This document shows, piece by piece, positions 29,140 to 37,300 of a stretch of DNA of 64,000 nucleotides. This stretch comes from Rhodopseudomonas_A palustris_F (GTDB lineage: Bacteria > Pseudomonadota > Alphaproteobacteria > Rhizobiales > Xanthobacteraceae). The notes under the pieces were generated by a model. It did no database searches and was not told the DNA's origin. It worked only from the letters and a program-made list of their open reading frames with translations. Each line of letters begins with the position of its first letter. The first letter of the stretch is position 1. The stretch is taken from contig NC_007925.1 in assembly GCF_000013745.1 (NCBI RefSeq), positions 124,001 to 188,000 on the forward strand. The letters are read 5' to 3'. The position numbers were made by a program, and so were the translations under genes.

Positions 29140-29333
29140 CCTTCCCAGCCGAATAATTGCTGCGGCGACAATCCGTGCCGCCGAGCGACGCCCGAAACCG
29201 AGTCGCCGCTGATCTCGATCTCCGCGACCAACCGGGCCTTGTCCTCGTCGCTCCATGCCCGCCGCCGACCGGCGCCGGTAAACACCTCCGGCCGGCGAAC
29301 CGGCTTGGTGATAGCACTATCCACTGTATCCAT
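29140..29333 (-). pseudogene. IS66-type TnpA (OrfA) fragment
   Basis: From ATG 29333 the minus-strand frame encodes about 62 residues of an IS66 accessory protein: PEVFTGAGRRRAWSDEDKAR, then SGVARRHGLSPQQLFGW, the HTH of TnpA. The sequence then loses similarity within the same open frame, which runs on to 29004. No TnpB or TnpC follows. It is an insertion-sequence scar between the biosynthetic-type cluster and the nuclease locus. Confidence 0.75.
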
Positions 29334-29549
29334 TCTAAGTACGCATCCGACGAGCGCCGTCTTGTCTGATGCGAGGGATTTCGCGAAGCGTGTGACCTTA
29401 AGTCTAGCTTTAAGGTCATCAAGCGATGCGGGTCGGCGTGCCGGGCAAGTGCGGGGCTTGCAACCTGCTTGCACGACCGCATCGGCAACCGCAGCGACGT
29501 TCGCCAAGACGCTCGGCAAGACGGTTGCGGCGGCGAGCCGCGTGCCACG

Positions 29550-29805
29550 TACCGGCGCCTCCGACGGCCCTATAAGACCAGGGTTCGCATGCCGTCGAAG
29601 CTCGACCCGCATATTGCTGCGATCGAAGGCTGGTTTGCCGAGCGGCCGCAGCTCACCGCTATCGAAATTGTCCGCCGGCTGAGCGAGAAATATCCCGATG
29701 AGTTCGGGACGAAACAGCATTCGATCGTGCAGCGTCTGCTGAGGGCGCTTAGGAGCAAAGCGGCCAGGCAGCTTGTCGCCGAACTCGGCGACACCCCGAT
29801 CGCGG
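29550..29805 (+). pseudogene. C-terminal fragment of an integrase-core-type transposase
   Basis: The frame contains MPSKLDPHIAAIEGWFAERP and HSIVQRLLRALRSKAARQLV, the end or accessory segment of a rhizobial integrase-core-like transposase. The catalytic DDE domain is not present. The downstream continuation (after about 29805) looks noncoding. Exact IS family was not determined. Confidence 0.5.
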
Positions 29806-30165
29806 CCCCATGGCCCGGGGCTATGGAGGGCCCAACCCGCCCACAGCCCCTCCCACCGAGCAAGTCGGGAAAGCCAGTTCGCGCGACCGATCCGTCGCTA
29901 TCGGATGAGGCAATACGGGGGGGCAAAGGCCACGCCGATTTACAGCCCAAGGCCGCAACCACGGTTGCGAGGAAAGACGCACGGGCACCAAACCGGACCA
30001 CGCGGGCATCATACGCTCAAAGTGCGCGGCAGGCACCCGCCCCTGCCAAAACTCCGTGCAGTGGCGTTACTTTGGGGACACGGTTGGCGGCTCTTCAGGA
30101 CGCCGCGAAATTTGAAAAGGTAGCGAAGGTACAGTTTCGGAGTCAGCCGGGCAGAACGACGTGCC
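29806..30165. other. noncoding stretch between transposase scrap and nuclease gene
   Basis: I see no convincing gene. Long frames on both strands have low-complexity, frame-shadow composition. The segment probably represents insertion-sequence debris. Confidence 0.5.
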
Positions 30166-31452
30166 CTAGATCGGCTTCTTCTGCTTCGCAATCTCATCCT
30201 TGCGCTTTTCAGCCGCCTGTAGGCTACGCACCTTCGCGACCTGCTGAACAAGCTGCAAAATCTCGGCGAGATTCCCGACGTCAGGCTGAATATCGAATAG
30301 CGGACAGCTCCGCTCATTGCCAAAGCCGGCATCGCACGGGCCAGACGTCCTTATCAGAAGCAGGACCCGATTATCCTCATCTTCCGGAACTCCCTCTGCG
30401 TCGAGGCGGACCCAATAGTCCTTGAGTTCATCCGTGCCACTGCTGAGACCCATTCGCTCATGACTCCCGAACCGCGCGCAGTCAGCACTGCACACGTTTT
30501 GCATTTCGGACAGCAATTGGCCAACGATTGGACGGATCAGGTAGTTCTTTACATCCTCCGGATACTCATCCGGCCTTCCCCGGCACAAGGACTCAAGGAT
30601 AAACCTCGCCAGAGGCTCCGGCTCACTATACGTAGCTGCTACGAGTATCACGTACGCCAGCGTCCGGATCATTTGATGCTGATCCACACCGGCTTTGACA
30701 GAGCGCATGACGAGAAACGACGTATTCACAAGCCCGAAGTGCAGCACGTTTAACAGCGCTTCCCGGTCAATCGCGCCACCCCATGGCCGCTTCACAATGC
30801 TTCCATTGGCAAATTCATTCGCAATCACGGCAAAGAGACCGAGCTCCGTCAGTGCCAGGTCTGACCGAGTCGCCCAGAGCTTCTCCAACACACCCGGCTG
30901 AACAAACTCAAGCCTGTTCCAGAATTTCTCCTGGAGTGCATGGAACTGGCCGTCCGGGCTGAGCGCTTCCGAAAAGAGGCGGAGCACGACATCCGGATGC
31001 TTCGAGAGAAACCGCTCCAGCTGGTGATGATCCCAGAGCTTGACCTTGGGCCTTGGGTGGGAGGACTGCCATTGCTTGATCCAGTCACGGGTCGGATTGG
31101 AGAATTGCGTGTTTGTGGCAATGACGACGTAGTCGAGGTTTCCGGTTGCCAGTGTGTTGTTCACGGCCGCTTTCACCTCATCCGGCTCAACCGTTCCAGC
31201 GCGCCCCTTGCACTCAATCCACCACCTTTGGGATTCCATTTCGCCATCTGCGCCAGGCGCATAGAAGGTCGCTTCGAGATCACGTCCGCCGTCCGCAGCC
31301 CCGCCGCCTGCCCCTCCCGTTCTCCACTCCAGGTCTTTGGCTCCCATGGCATCGAGGAGCCAGTAGACACATTCCTCCAGATCGCACCCTTTCAGGGTCG
31401 CGAACGGAATCGACGCGGGAAGCACCCAATCCTTGGCCGCAGCGTCACCCAT
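30166..31452 (-). CDS. restriction-endonuclease-like protein (Mrr-type PD-ExK nuclease domain)
   Basis: The 428-aa protein has an N-terminal nuclease domain: LEECVYWLLDAMGAKDLEW, then GAADGGRDLEATFYAP (Asp near 58) and QRWWIECKGRAG (ExK at 80-82), then VEPDEVKAAVNNTLATGN and YVVIATNTQFS. This is the layout of Mrr-like type IV restriction enzymes. The C-terminal 270 residues are helical and unrecognised and could sense a trigger or bind DNA. No cognate methyltransferase is adjacent, which fits a type IV or stand-alone defence nuclease. Cleavage specificity cannot be read. Confidence 0.7.
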   Translation of the reverse strand: MGDAAAKDWVLPASIPFATLKGCDLEECVYWLLDAMGAKDLEWRTGGAGGGAADGGRDLEATFYAPGADGEMESQRWWIECKGRAGTVEPDEVKAAVNNTLATGNLDYVVIATNTQFSNPTRDWIKQWQSSHPRPKVKLWDHHQLERFLSKHPDVVLRLFSEALSPDGQFHALQEKFWNRLEFVQPGVLEKLWATRSDLALTELGLFAVIANEFANGSIVKRPWGGAIDREALLNVLHFGLVNTSFLVMRSVKAGVDQHQMIRTLAYVILVAATYSEPEPLARFILESLCRGRPDEYPEDVKNYLIRPIVGQLLSEMQNVCSADCARFGSHERMGLSSGTDELKDYWVRLDAEGVPEDEDNRVLLLIRTSGPCDAGFGNERSCPLFDIQPDVGNLAEILQLVQQVAKVRSLQAAEKRKDEIAKQKKPI

Positions 31453-31597
31453 TCAATTTCTTTCCTTCTTGGCCCAGCGATATCCCGACGATGCCGAAAT
31501 CGTCACGATTCAAACAGCAGGTTACTTTCAAACCCAGTGAGGAGCACTCGCCTTGCCGCATTCGGGAGCAGTGGCGTTAAGGCAAGACGTTTGGGAA

Positions 31598-32068
31598 TTA
31601 CGCGCCCCTGTCCCACTCCTTTGAGATGTCCAGCGTCCATCGCTTTCCGACGTGCCGCTTGCCGGTTGCGTCCAGACAGCATGGGCGGAGCTTCACCTTC
31701 CCGCTATGCCCCTGCTTCCTTAACGTCCGGGAGATTTCAGAGTAGCTCACGCAAAGGGATGCCGATTCGCCTTCTTCGAGTTTCTTCGGAAATTTCTTGA
31801 AATCAACAACGCCAACAAATGACAAGTGCTTGCCGTCAGGAGCCAGCAATGTCGGCGCCTTGACATACACAGGCCGGTTTCCACGATTCACGATGTCAAT
31901 GGAGGCATTTTGCGTGCTTACTTCGCCGTCCGCGTAAACATGGAAGGCGGGCGACACACTCACTTCGATGCGACGCCACTCCCGCCAGATGGTCCTCATC
32001 CAGATCGCCACCGACAGCACGAGGCCCGCGACGCCGATGTAGTCCTTTAGCTCCAACCCCAGCATCAA
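31598..32068 (-). CDS. membrane-anchored protein of unknown function
   Basis: The 156-aa protein has one N-terminal membrane segment (YIGVAGLVLSVAIWMRTIW). A beta-rich soluble domain follows with RIEVSVSPAF, ASIDIVNRGNRPVYVKAP and SASLCVSYSEISRTL. The middle resembles the small immunoglobulin-like domains found in many defence-island membrane proteins, but I cannot assign a family. It lies 145 nt upstream of the nuclease gene in the same direction, so a joint function is possible. Confidence 0.6.
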   Translation of the reverse strand: MMLGLELKDYIGVAGLVLSVAIWMRTIWREWRRIEVSVSPAFHVYADGEVSTQNASIDIVNRGNRPVYVKAPTLLAPDGKHLSFVGVVDFKKFPKKLEEGESASLCVSYSEISRTLRKQGHSGKVKLRPCCLDATGKRHVGKRWTLDISKEWDRGA

Positions 32069-32238
32069 TCCACCTCATGGCAGCGCGTTCGGCATATGAC
32101 CTGCTCACAGAATAGCAGCCTTGGGCTGCCACCCCTATTCAGCAGCAGACCTGTCAGCTTTTCTCTTTTCAGCGGCGTTCTCCCACTTTGGACCCTAAGC
32201 AGAGACCCTCCGCCGCCGGAGAATAGATCGACACCGCA

Positions 32239-32376
32239 CTACCAAAGCCGCCATATCACCAATCCCATCGCCAGGACGATGACGAGCAGAAAGACCAGGA
32301 TCCCAAGCGGGCCTTCTGCCTCTCCCTCGATAACATTGAACAATCTCACGGCAAGGCGGTGGCGTCCGGGTGGCAT
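32239..32376 (-). CDS. 45-aa single-span membrane protein
   Basis: ATG 32376 has a good ribosome-binding site (GAGAGGACCTACC upstream on the minus strand). It encodes 45 residues: a basic N-terminus, an acidic turn (VIEGEAEGPL), then a hydrophobic helix ILVFLLVIVLAMGLVIW. It is in the same direction as the 156-aa membrane protein and the nuclease. No family recognised. Confidence 0.55.
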   Translation of the reverse strand: MPPGRHRLAVRLFNVIEGEAEGPLGILVFLLVIVLAMGLVIWRLW

Positions 32377-32759
32377 GGTAGGTCCTCTCATCGGTCGTAT
32401 CGAGCGTTGCCGATTCACACAGTGCCCTGCAATGCACCGGCTGGCCTGCGCACCCTATTCACAGGCGAAGCGCGTCAACCGCTCCACGGGACGTATTCCC
32501 GGCAGGACCACCATGCCCATCGAATGGTTACAACAAAAAATTACTGTTAACCCGTTGTAATATTGTGCTTTATTCGGACGACAGTCGGCGAGACGCCCTC
32601 AGAGCCCCGCTATCCGCGCCGCACGAGAGAGAGGCTTTTCGCAGACGTCACCAGGAATCAGCCCGTCAACCGAGTTGCGGTGTGATTTCTTTCGGGGAGG
32701 CTATTTGCGTTTGCAGGATTCTGCTCAGAATGGGGAGCCGACGCAACGCGGAGGCAACC
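32377..32759. other. intergenic region between two divergent small membrane-protein genes
   Basis: No gene is seen. The region should hold the two outward promoters. An AT-rich patch (ACAACAAAAAATTACTGTTAAC) lies near 32530, key part ACTGTTAAC. Confidence 0.45.
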
Positions 32760-32912
32760 ATGTCGAAGACGCGCCGGAAGCCGACCAAACGAAAGCCCAC
32801 CACACCGACCCGGAAAGGGGGGCTCCCGAAGAAGGCACTTGAACTGCTGACGCTGCTCGCGAATCTCGCTGCTGCGTTGTTCGGGATGTTGAAGTCGGCG
32901 GGGTGGATGTGA
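32760..32912 (+). CDS. 50-aa basic protein with one hydrophobic helix
   Basis: ATG 32760 is preceded by GCGGAGGCAACC, a strong Shine-Dalgarno at proper spacing, so this start is chosen over the much longer open frame. The product has a Lys/Arg/Thr-rich N-terminus (SKTRRKPTKRKPTTPTRK) and a helix LELLTLLANLAAALFGMLK. The architecture recalls small membrane-active toxins or phage-type small proteins; no homologue is recognised. Confidence 0.5.
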   Translation: MSKTRRKPTKRKPTTPTRKGGLPKKALELLTLLANLAAALFGMLKSAGWM

Positions 32913-32966
32913 GCCTCCCCGCTCAATTTCCCCACTCTTCAGCGCTTAGCCGCTTTCAGGGTGTGG

Positions 32967-33144
32967 ATCAGCACCGAAGTGGGACCCCGCAATTCCTCAG
33001 CATAAATCGTTTATTTAACTGAGAGAGATCGCATTTGGCAGGGGGCCCGATCGACGCCGATCGGGACCCCTGCTCAAACGAATTGTCACTCAGAAATCAG
33101 CTACTTAGTCGGACCTACGAGAGGGGTCCCACTTCGGTGCTGAT
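32967..33144. repeat. 178-bp MITE-like element with 22-bp perfect terminal inverted repeats
   Basis: The left end ATCAGCACCGAAGTGGGACC (plus CC) at 32967-32988 is the exact reverse complement of 33123-33144. The interior has no coding frame and contains a smaller hairpin (CCCGATC-GACGCC-GATCGGG) near 33048-33067. This is the form of a non-autonomous transposon that borrows a transposase in trans. No clear target duplication is visible. Confidence 0.7.
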
Positions 33145-33261
33145 TTACAGGAAATAGGCGAAAGTCTCCGGTCTTCCCCGCGAATATTCTCGTTTTGGAG
33201 AGACAATGGGCGGAGACCGGCTCGATCACGAGTGGCGCCCGGACCAGACAGTCCCAAGCCA

Positions 33262-33316
33262 ACCCATTACTCGTAATGCCGGGGTCGTAGGTTCGAATCC
33301 TGTAGGTCGCACAACC
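33262..33316 (+). other. tRNA 3'-half remnant, tRNA-Thr(CGU)-like
   Basis: The stretch contains an anticodon-loop-like CTCGTAA, a variable region GGGTC, a T-arm GTAGG-TTCGAAT-CCTGT and an acceptor-like end AGGTCGCA followed by CAACCA. The 5' half has no D-arm or matching acceptor side. Partial tRNAs of this type mark one end of an integrated element, with the element to the right. It lies just before the SIR2/Nudix module. Confidence 0.5.
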
Positions 33317-33488
33317 ACTTAGATCCCTTTAACAGAGTGTTAAAATCGCTCGGGGACGGACCGGGGACGGTGGAGAAAGTGACCCTGTGGGCAGTCCGGA
33401 CAACTGGTCTAGGCCACTGTCATAACCCGAAGATTGGCGTAGAATCGGTCCGGGTGCGCCGCGACTGCGCCCGCGCGCCCAAGGTTGC

Positions 33489-35177
33489 TTGATGGTCACT
33501 TACGAAAAGCAAACTGTTTCGGAGGACAATCGACCCGACCAAGTCGATGTCGATGGGCAGACATATCTGCGCGTCGCCGAGACCGTCTTAGCCAAGGCGT
33601 TATCTCCTCTGAAGGCGCGCGAAATCGTGGAACGCGGAATCGAACAAGGGTTATTCGGCGATCACGTGATGGGCCGGACGCCGGAGAAATCGATGCAAGC
33701 TCGGCTTAGCATCGATATCCTTACCCGCGCAGGATTCTCCAGATTTTTCAGAACCGCTCGCGGCCGCTTCGCATTGCGTGCATCGGCGAACAGTGAGTCA
33801 GAATCAGCGGAAGAATACGTCGCTGAAAAGCGTGTCCTGAATTTACCCAAAGAAGAAGTGCTTTGCGCGCCTGAAGCGAATTTCCGCGATGTTCTGACGT
33901 TCCAAGGTATCGATCCGGACTCGGCTTCAATTCTCAAACGCATATTGACCTCGCACGAACCCACATACATTGCGCGAACTGAGGCTGAGACGCGCGACGA
34001 CGCAAAGCAATTCATCACTTACGTGCTCGTTCAGTGCGGTGAGCGGCTTTTATTCTTTAGGCGATCTTACCTAAGCCGCGCCGCCGAATTTCTGCGCGGT
34101 TCGAAATGCATTGGCTTTGGCGGTCACGTGAGCGCGGCCGATGTCGATATGTGGTCGCGCGAAGACTATGGTCTTGCGGCATGTGCGCGTCGCGAGTTGG
34201 CAGAAGAAATTTCGTTGCAAGATCGTTCTGCAAACCAAGTGGCAAACAATCGCGCGACCATACGCCTCTTCCAAGACGTTCCTCTTGAGCGGCTCGGTAT
34301 CTTGAACGACGACTCGTCGGAGGTTGGACGCCGACACGTCGCTGTAGTCTATCGCGCTTGGATTTCTGATTGGAACGTCGCCAAGAAGTTGATGAAGGGT
34401 GATTCTTCGATCAAGGGCATTAGCTGGATCGACTTGTCTAAAGACACTTTGGACATTGCGGATTTTGAGTATTGGTCGCAGTTGTGTTTGCGGAAGTTTT
34501 ATCCATCAACGCTCATTGCGAAGGCGCGTCTTCAAGTTCTCAATAGCTCGCGCTTGACCAAGGATCACCTCCTTGTCGTGGCAGGGCGCGTTGGTTCAGG
34601 AAAATCCGAAACCTCGACGTATCTGGGCGAGCGTCTGTCGCATCCAGTAATCCGCACTGGCGAACTCGTACGCACGTTGATGAACGCCCCATCGATTACC
34701 GAAATTGGACGCGAAGAATTTCAGAAGCGCGCTTTTGAATTCATCACCGGGCCGAACGGTCCTAATAGACTCGCGCAAGCGATCCTTAGGCAGGTTACGA
34801 ACAACGGCGGCCGACCTTGCATCGTTGACGGCGTCCGAAATTTGCAAACATTCGAGAAGCTTGAATCACTTTATCACGGCGGCGATATTGGATTGATCTA
34901 TATCCAGACGCCGCCTGACGTTGCGTTTGACATGTACCGCGCGCGAGAAGCACAAGGCACGTTGTCATTTAGCTACCGAGACTTCTTGAAGGTTTATGAC
35001 GCTCCGGTTGAATCGGAGATCACAAGTCTGGGCCGCAAGGCGCACGCGATTGTCTACAATTCGTTCGGCATGGAAGCGTTCCGGCGAACTCTCGACGACT
35101 TCGTCTCACTAAATCTAAAGACGCCTATCGCGCCGGTTCATGTCATAGAGCCGGGAAGAGTGAAGGTTCGTTCTTAA
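33489..35177 (+). CDS. three-domain protein: HARE-HTH, Nudix hydrolase and P-loop kinase
   Basis: The 562-aa protein joins three parts. Residues 26-97 form a HARE-HTH-like winged helix (YLRVAETVLAKALSPLKARE, RTPEKSMQARLSIDI, RTARGRFALR). Residues about 172-330 form a Nudix domain (CIGFGGHVS at 207-215, CARRELAEEISL at 232-243, box spacing slightly altered). Residues 361-550 form a P-loop kinase-like domain (VVAGRVGSGKSETSTYLGER, Walker A at 366-373), resembling dephospho-CoA/deoxynucleotide kinases. The combination implies nucleotide processing tied to DNA or signal sensing. It converges with the SIR2 operon, overlapping the HAM1 gene end by 35 nt. I know of no characterised protein with this exact architecture. 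Confidence 0.7.
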   Translation: MMVTYEKQTVSEDNRPDQVDVDGQTYLRVAETVLAKALSPLKAREIVERGIEQGLFGDHVMGRTPEKSMQARLSIDILTRAGFSRFFRTARGRFALRASANSESESAEEYVAEKRVLNLPKEEVLCAPEANFRDVLTFQGIDPDSASILKRILTSHEPTYIARTEAETRDDAKQFITYVLVQCGERLLFFRRSYLSRAAEFLRGSKCIGFGGHVSAADVDMWSREDYGLAACARRELAEEISLQDRSANQVANNRATIRLFQDVPLERLGILNDDSSEVGRRHVAVVYRAWISDWNVAKKLMKGDSSIKGISWIDLSKDTLDIADFEYWSQLCLRKFYPSTLIAKARLQVLNSSRLTKDHLLVVAGRVGSGKSETSTYLGERLSHPVIRTGELVRTLMNAPSITEIGREEFQKRAFEFITGPNGPNRLAQAILRQVTNNGGRPCIVDGVRNLQTFEKLESLYHGGDIGLIYIQTPPDVAFDMYRAREAQGTLSFSYRDFLKVYDAPVESEITSLGRKAHAIVYNSFGMEAFRRTLDDFVSLNLKTPIAPVHVIEPGRVKVRS

Positions 35178-35790
35178 GTCGGTGCTCCATGAATTTTTGG
35201 AGCGCGCGAATGGACTGAGATACTTTCAACTTTTCGATCAAGCCCTTTCGATCCGAGCCGACGATTTCCGCGTACGTCTTGCCGCCGAAGCCATCCGGAC
35301 AAAATACCGTATCCCAATAGAAGTCCCGATCTCCGCGCGGTGTTGCGGACAACGTGCCCTTAGTTTCCCCGACAAAGGTGTAGGTGTTAAGCCCGTCGCA
35401 ATATCCGACGACGGCTCGCGCAATTGCTTTCGTAGAAAGCGTCGAGCAACTTGCAACGAGCTTTTCGGCTCCGAGTGAATCCCACATCGGTTGGGTTAAG
35501 CCGCCCGGATAAGATTTGTCCTCGTACCCTTCAAGAATAAGTCCGGCGTGCTCCACGATGCACGGGACCTGCACGGCTCGATACGCGGAAGCGATTTTGA
35601 AACGGACCATCGCTTCCAAATCGCACAACAGCGGCTCGGTGGTGTGGACATCTCGAAATTGACAATCAAACAAATGGCCAAGCGGTTTTCCTGCGCTTGG
35701 AAGTGCAATTTGGTCTTTGGCGATAGCCCACTCTTCCTTCTTGAAGGAGCTCCACGAGCAGTAAACGATCTTAATCGGTCCGGTTGCCAT
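35143..35790 (-). CDS. HAM1/RdgB-like non-canonical purine NTP pyrophosphatase
   Basis: The 215-aa protein follows the HAM1 pattern: IKIVYCSWSSFKKEEWAIA at the start, a central MVRFKIASAYR and IVEHAGLILEGYEDKSYPGG (usually dDSGL..l.g.PG), then YTFVGETKGTLSATPRGDRD and DTVFCPDGFGGKTYAEI. HAM1 proteins hydrolyse ITP, XTP and dITP to monophosphates. The typical SHR near the C-terminus is replaced by VSQSIRAL, and the aspartate of the DSG loop by EHAG, so specificity may differ. ATG 35790 (4 nt after the SIR2 stop) is preferred over 35829. As third gene of an operon with SIR2 it may process a nucleotide signal or a nucleotide pool. Confidence 0.75.
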   Translation of the reverse strand: MATGPIKIVYCSWSSFKKEEWAIAKDQIALPSAGKPLGHLFDCQFRDVHTTEPLLCDLEAMVRFKIASAYRAVQVPCIVEHAGLILEGYEDKSYPGGLTQPMWDSLGAEKLVASCSTLSTKAIARAVVGYCDGLNTYTFVGETKGTLSATPRGDRDFYWDTVFCPDGFGGKTYAEIVGSDRKGLIEKLKVSQSIRALQKFMEHRLKNEPSLFPAL

Positions 35791-35794
35791 GTAA

Positions 35795-36622
35795 TTATGC
35801 CGCCATTTCGCAAATGATGTTCGCCACATTATTGGAAATGTCTTCGGAGCCGATTGCGACGACTTCGATATTGCGCTGCTGGAATAGCTGCCGTTCGAAT
35901 TCGGATGGGTCGGGCAAAATAATGTAAGCGCGCCTACCTGTCGCGGAGTTTGGTAGGTGAGACAGGATGTGATTGATGACGTGGAAAATGTAATTCACGT
36001 TAGGGTCGCGAAAACTGTACCCTATGAAAAGAACAGCGCGTCCCAGAAGGTCGCCGCGTAGTTTGAAGTCCATCGGACTCTCAAGTCGCATTCGGTCCAT
36101 GTAATGCGATTCAGTAACAACCATGTCATCCGGATTGTTGAAGTCACCGTGGAATTTTACGACTTCAACCATGCTTCTATCGTGGCTCATGGTGTGTTCG
36201 GCTGTGACGATTTGACAGGGTCTGCCACGTTTATTCAGCGCGCGTTCAATGAAGTTGTCGTAATTAGTAGTGTAGTAAATGCTGCATTTTTCAAGCTCGA
36301 CCAGCGCGGCTTGAATAGGCGACGCCAAGATTTCATCATCGGTGGCGGTTGAAAATTGTTGCGACAACCAATTCGTCAACGGGGCGAGCGTGTGATTCCT
36401 GATTTTAAAATACTCAAGAATCTGAAGGTCGCTTCCTCGGTGGCGCAAAAGTTCGGGCTCGTCGCAACCTAGGAGCTTCGCCGCTTCGTCCACCATCGCT
36501 GCCCAAGATGGGCCGCGCTTCTTCCCGCCGTCCCAAGACACTGACATGGATGCTCCTGCACCCACGAAAGGAATAACCCGTCGTTCGCGGTAAAGCCTTC
36601 GAAGCTCTGTGGGACACGTCAT
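35795..36622 (-). CDS. SIR2-family NADase/deacylase-like protein, defence type
   Basis: The 275-aa protein consists almost only of a SIR2 domain: RRVIPFVGAGASMS (GAGAS at 21-25), IYYTTNYDNFIE (115-126), VVKFHGDFN with the catalytic His158, and AVLFIGYSFRDPNVNYIF (197-213). These are the NAD-binding and active-site motifs of the SIR2 proteins that deplete NAD in antiphage systems such as Thoeris and DSR. There is no fused sensor domain, so activation must come from partner proteins. It overlaps the upstream methyltransferase gene by 4 nt and precedes the HAM1 gene by 4 nt. Confidence 0.85.
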   Translation of the reverse strand: MTCPTELRRLYRERRVIPFVGAGASMSVSWDGGKKRGPSWAAMVDEAAKLLGCDEPELLRHRGSDLQILEYFKIRNHTLAPLTNWLSQQFSTATDDEILASPIQAALVELEKCSIYYTTNYDNFIERALNKRGRPCQIVTAEHTMSHDRSMVEVVKFHGDFNNPDDMVVTESHYMDRMRLESPMDFKLRGDLLGRAVLFIGYSFRDPNVNYIFHVINHILSHLPNSATGRRAYIILPDPSEFERQLFQQRNIEVVAIGSEDISNNVANIICEMAA

Positions 36623-37251
36623 GTTTTCTTGCTCGCAAGCAATCGCGTGACACTGTGGAAATGCGGAATGTTATTGTGCGGGTGAGTTTCGTGGAGCAAC
36701 GAACTGCTCTGCTTCTTTATCTCGGACGTTGAATAGCACTGCAAATAAAATTCATGCGAAACCAACGTCGGGCGAAACTCTGGATGCGCCGAGAGATCGT
36801 GCGGTCCGTCATTGAAAGCGACAAGAATGTGTATTCCATCTTGTCTTGTCTTCTCCAGCGCAAGTTCGATCAATTTCTGAACCGCGCTATCTGATTTCAT
36901 GCAATGCGGAAGCCCATACATGATGACCACGTCGAACAAGCTACAGTCGTTCAGATATTCAAGCGCGTCGGATTGAACCCATTCGATATAGTCGTGCGGG
37001 AATGCGCTCTTGCCGTTTGCCAGTGCTTGCGCTGAACAATCAACTGCAACGACTGAAGCTCCGCGCCCGGCAAAAGCCACAGCATTCTTGCCTTCGCCGC
37101 ATCCAAGATCGAGGACGCGGAGATTCGAGACGTTCGGGTTGACCGACAAAAACTCGCGAACAAGCGACCCCGCTTCCGTGCCCCAGAAGCACGGGCAATT
37201 CGCGTATCCCTGGTCGTACCCGCCAACCCCGGCTTGGTCGCTGTCTGACAT
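36619..37251 (-). CDS. class I SAM-dependent methyltransferase, TehB/Methyltransf type
   Basis: The 210-aa protein has motif I VLDLGCGEGKNAVAFAGRG, VVAVDCSAQALANGK and a following DVVIMYGLPHCM. It begins with a Gly/Tyr-rich segment (DQGYANCPCFWGTEAG) like TehB-type methyltransferases of small molecules. It is co-directional and translationally coupled with the SIR2 gene. Its substrate is unknown; a nucleotide or NAD-related metabolite is a possibility given the context. Confidence 0.75.
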   Translation of the reverse strand: MSDSDQAGVGGYDQGYANCPCFWGTEAGSLVREFLSVNPNVSNLRVLDLGCGEGKNAVAFAGRGASVVAVDCSAQALANGKSAFPHDYIEWVQSDALEYLNDCSLFDVVIMYGLPHCMKSDSAVQKLIELALEKTRQDGIHILVAFNDGPHDLSAHPEFRPTLVSHEFYLQCYSTSEIKKQSSSLLHETHPHNNIPHFHSVTRLLASKKT

Positions 37252-37300
37252 TGGGTATCCTCCTGGTGGAGAAGCGGCGCTGAATTGGCGCCGCTTTGCG

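Noticed and set aside
30058..31579. 12-nt direct repeat GCAGTGGCGTTA flanking the Mrr-like gene
   Set aside because: A 12-mer repeat is expected many times by chance in 64 kb; no other sign of a duplication.
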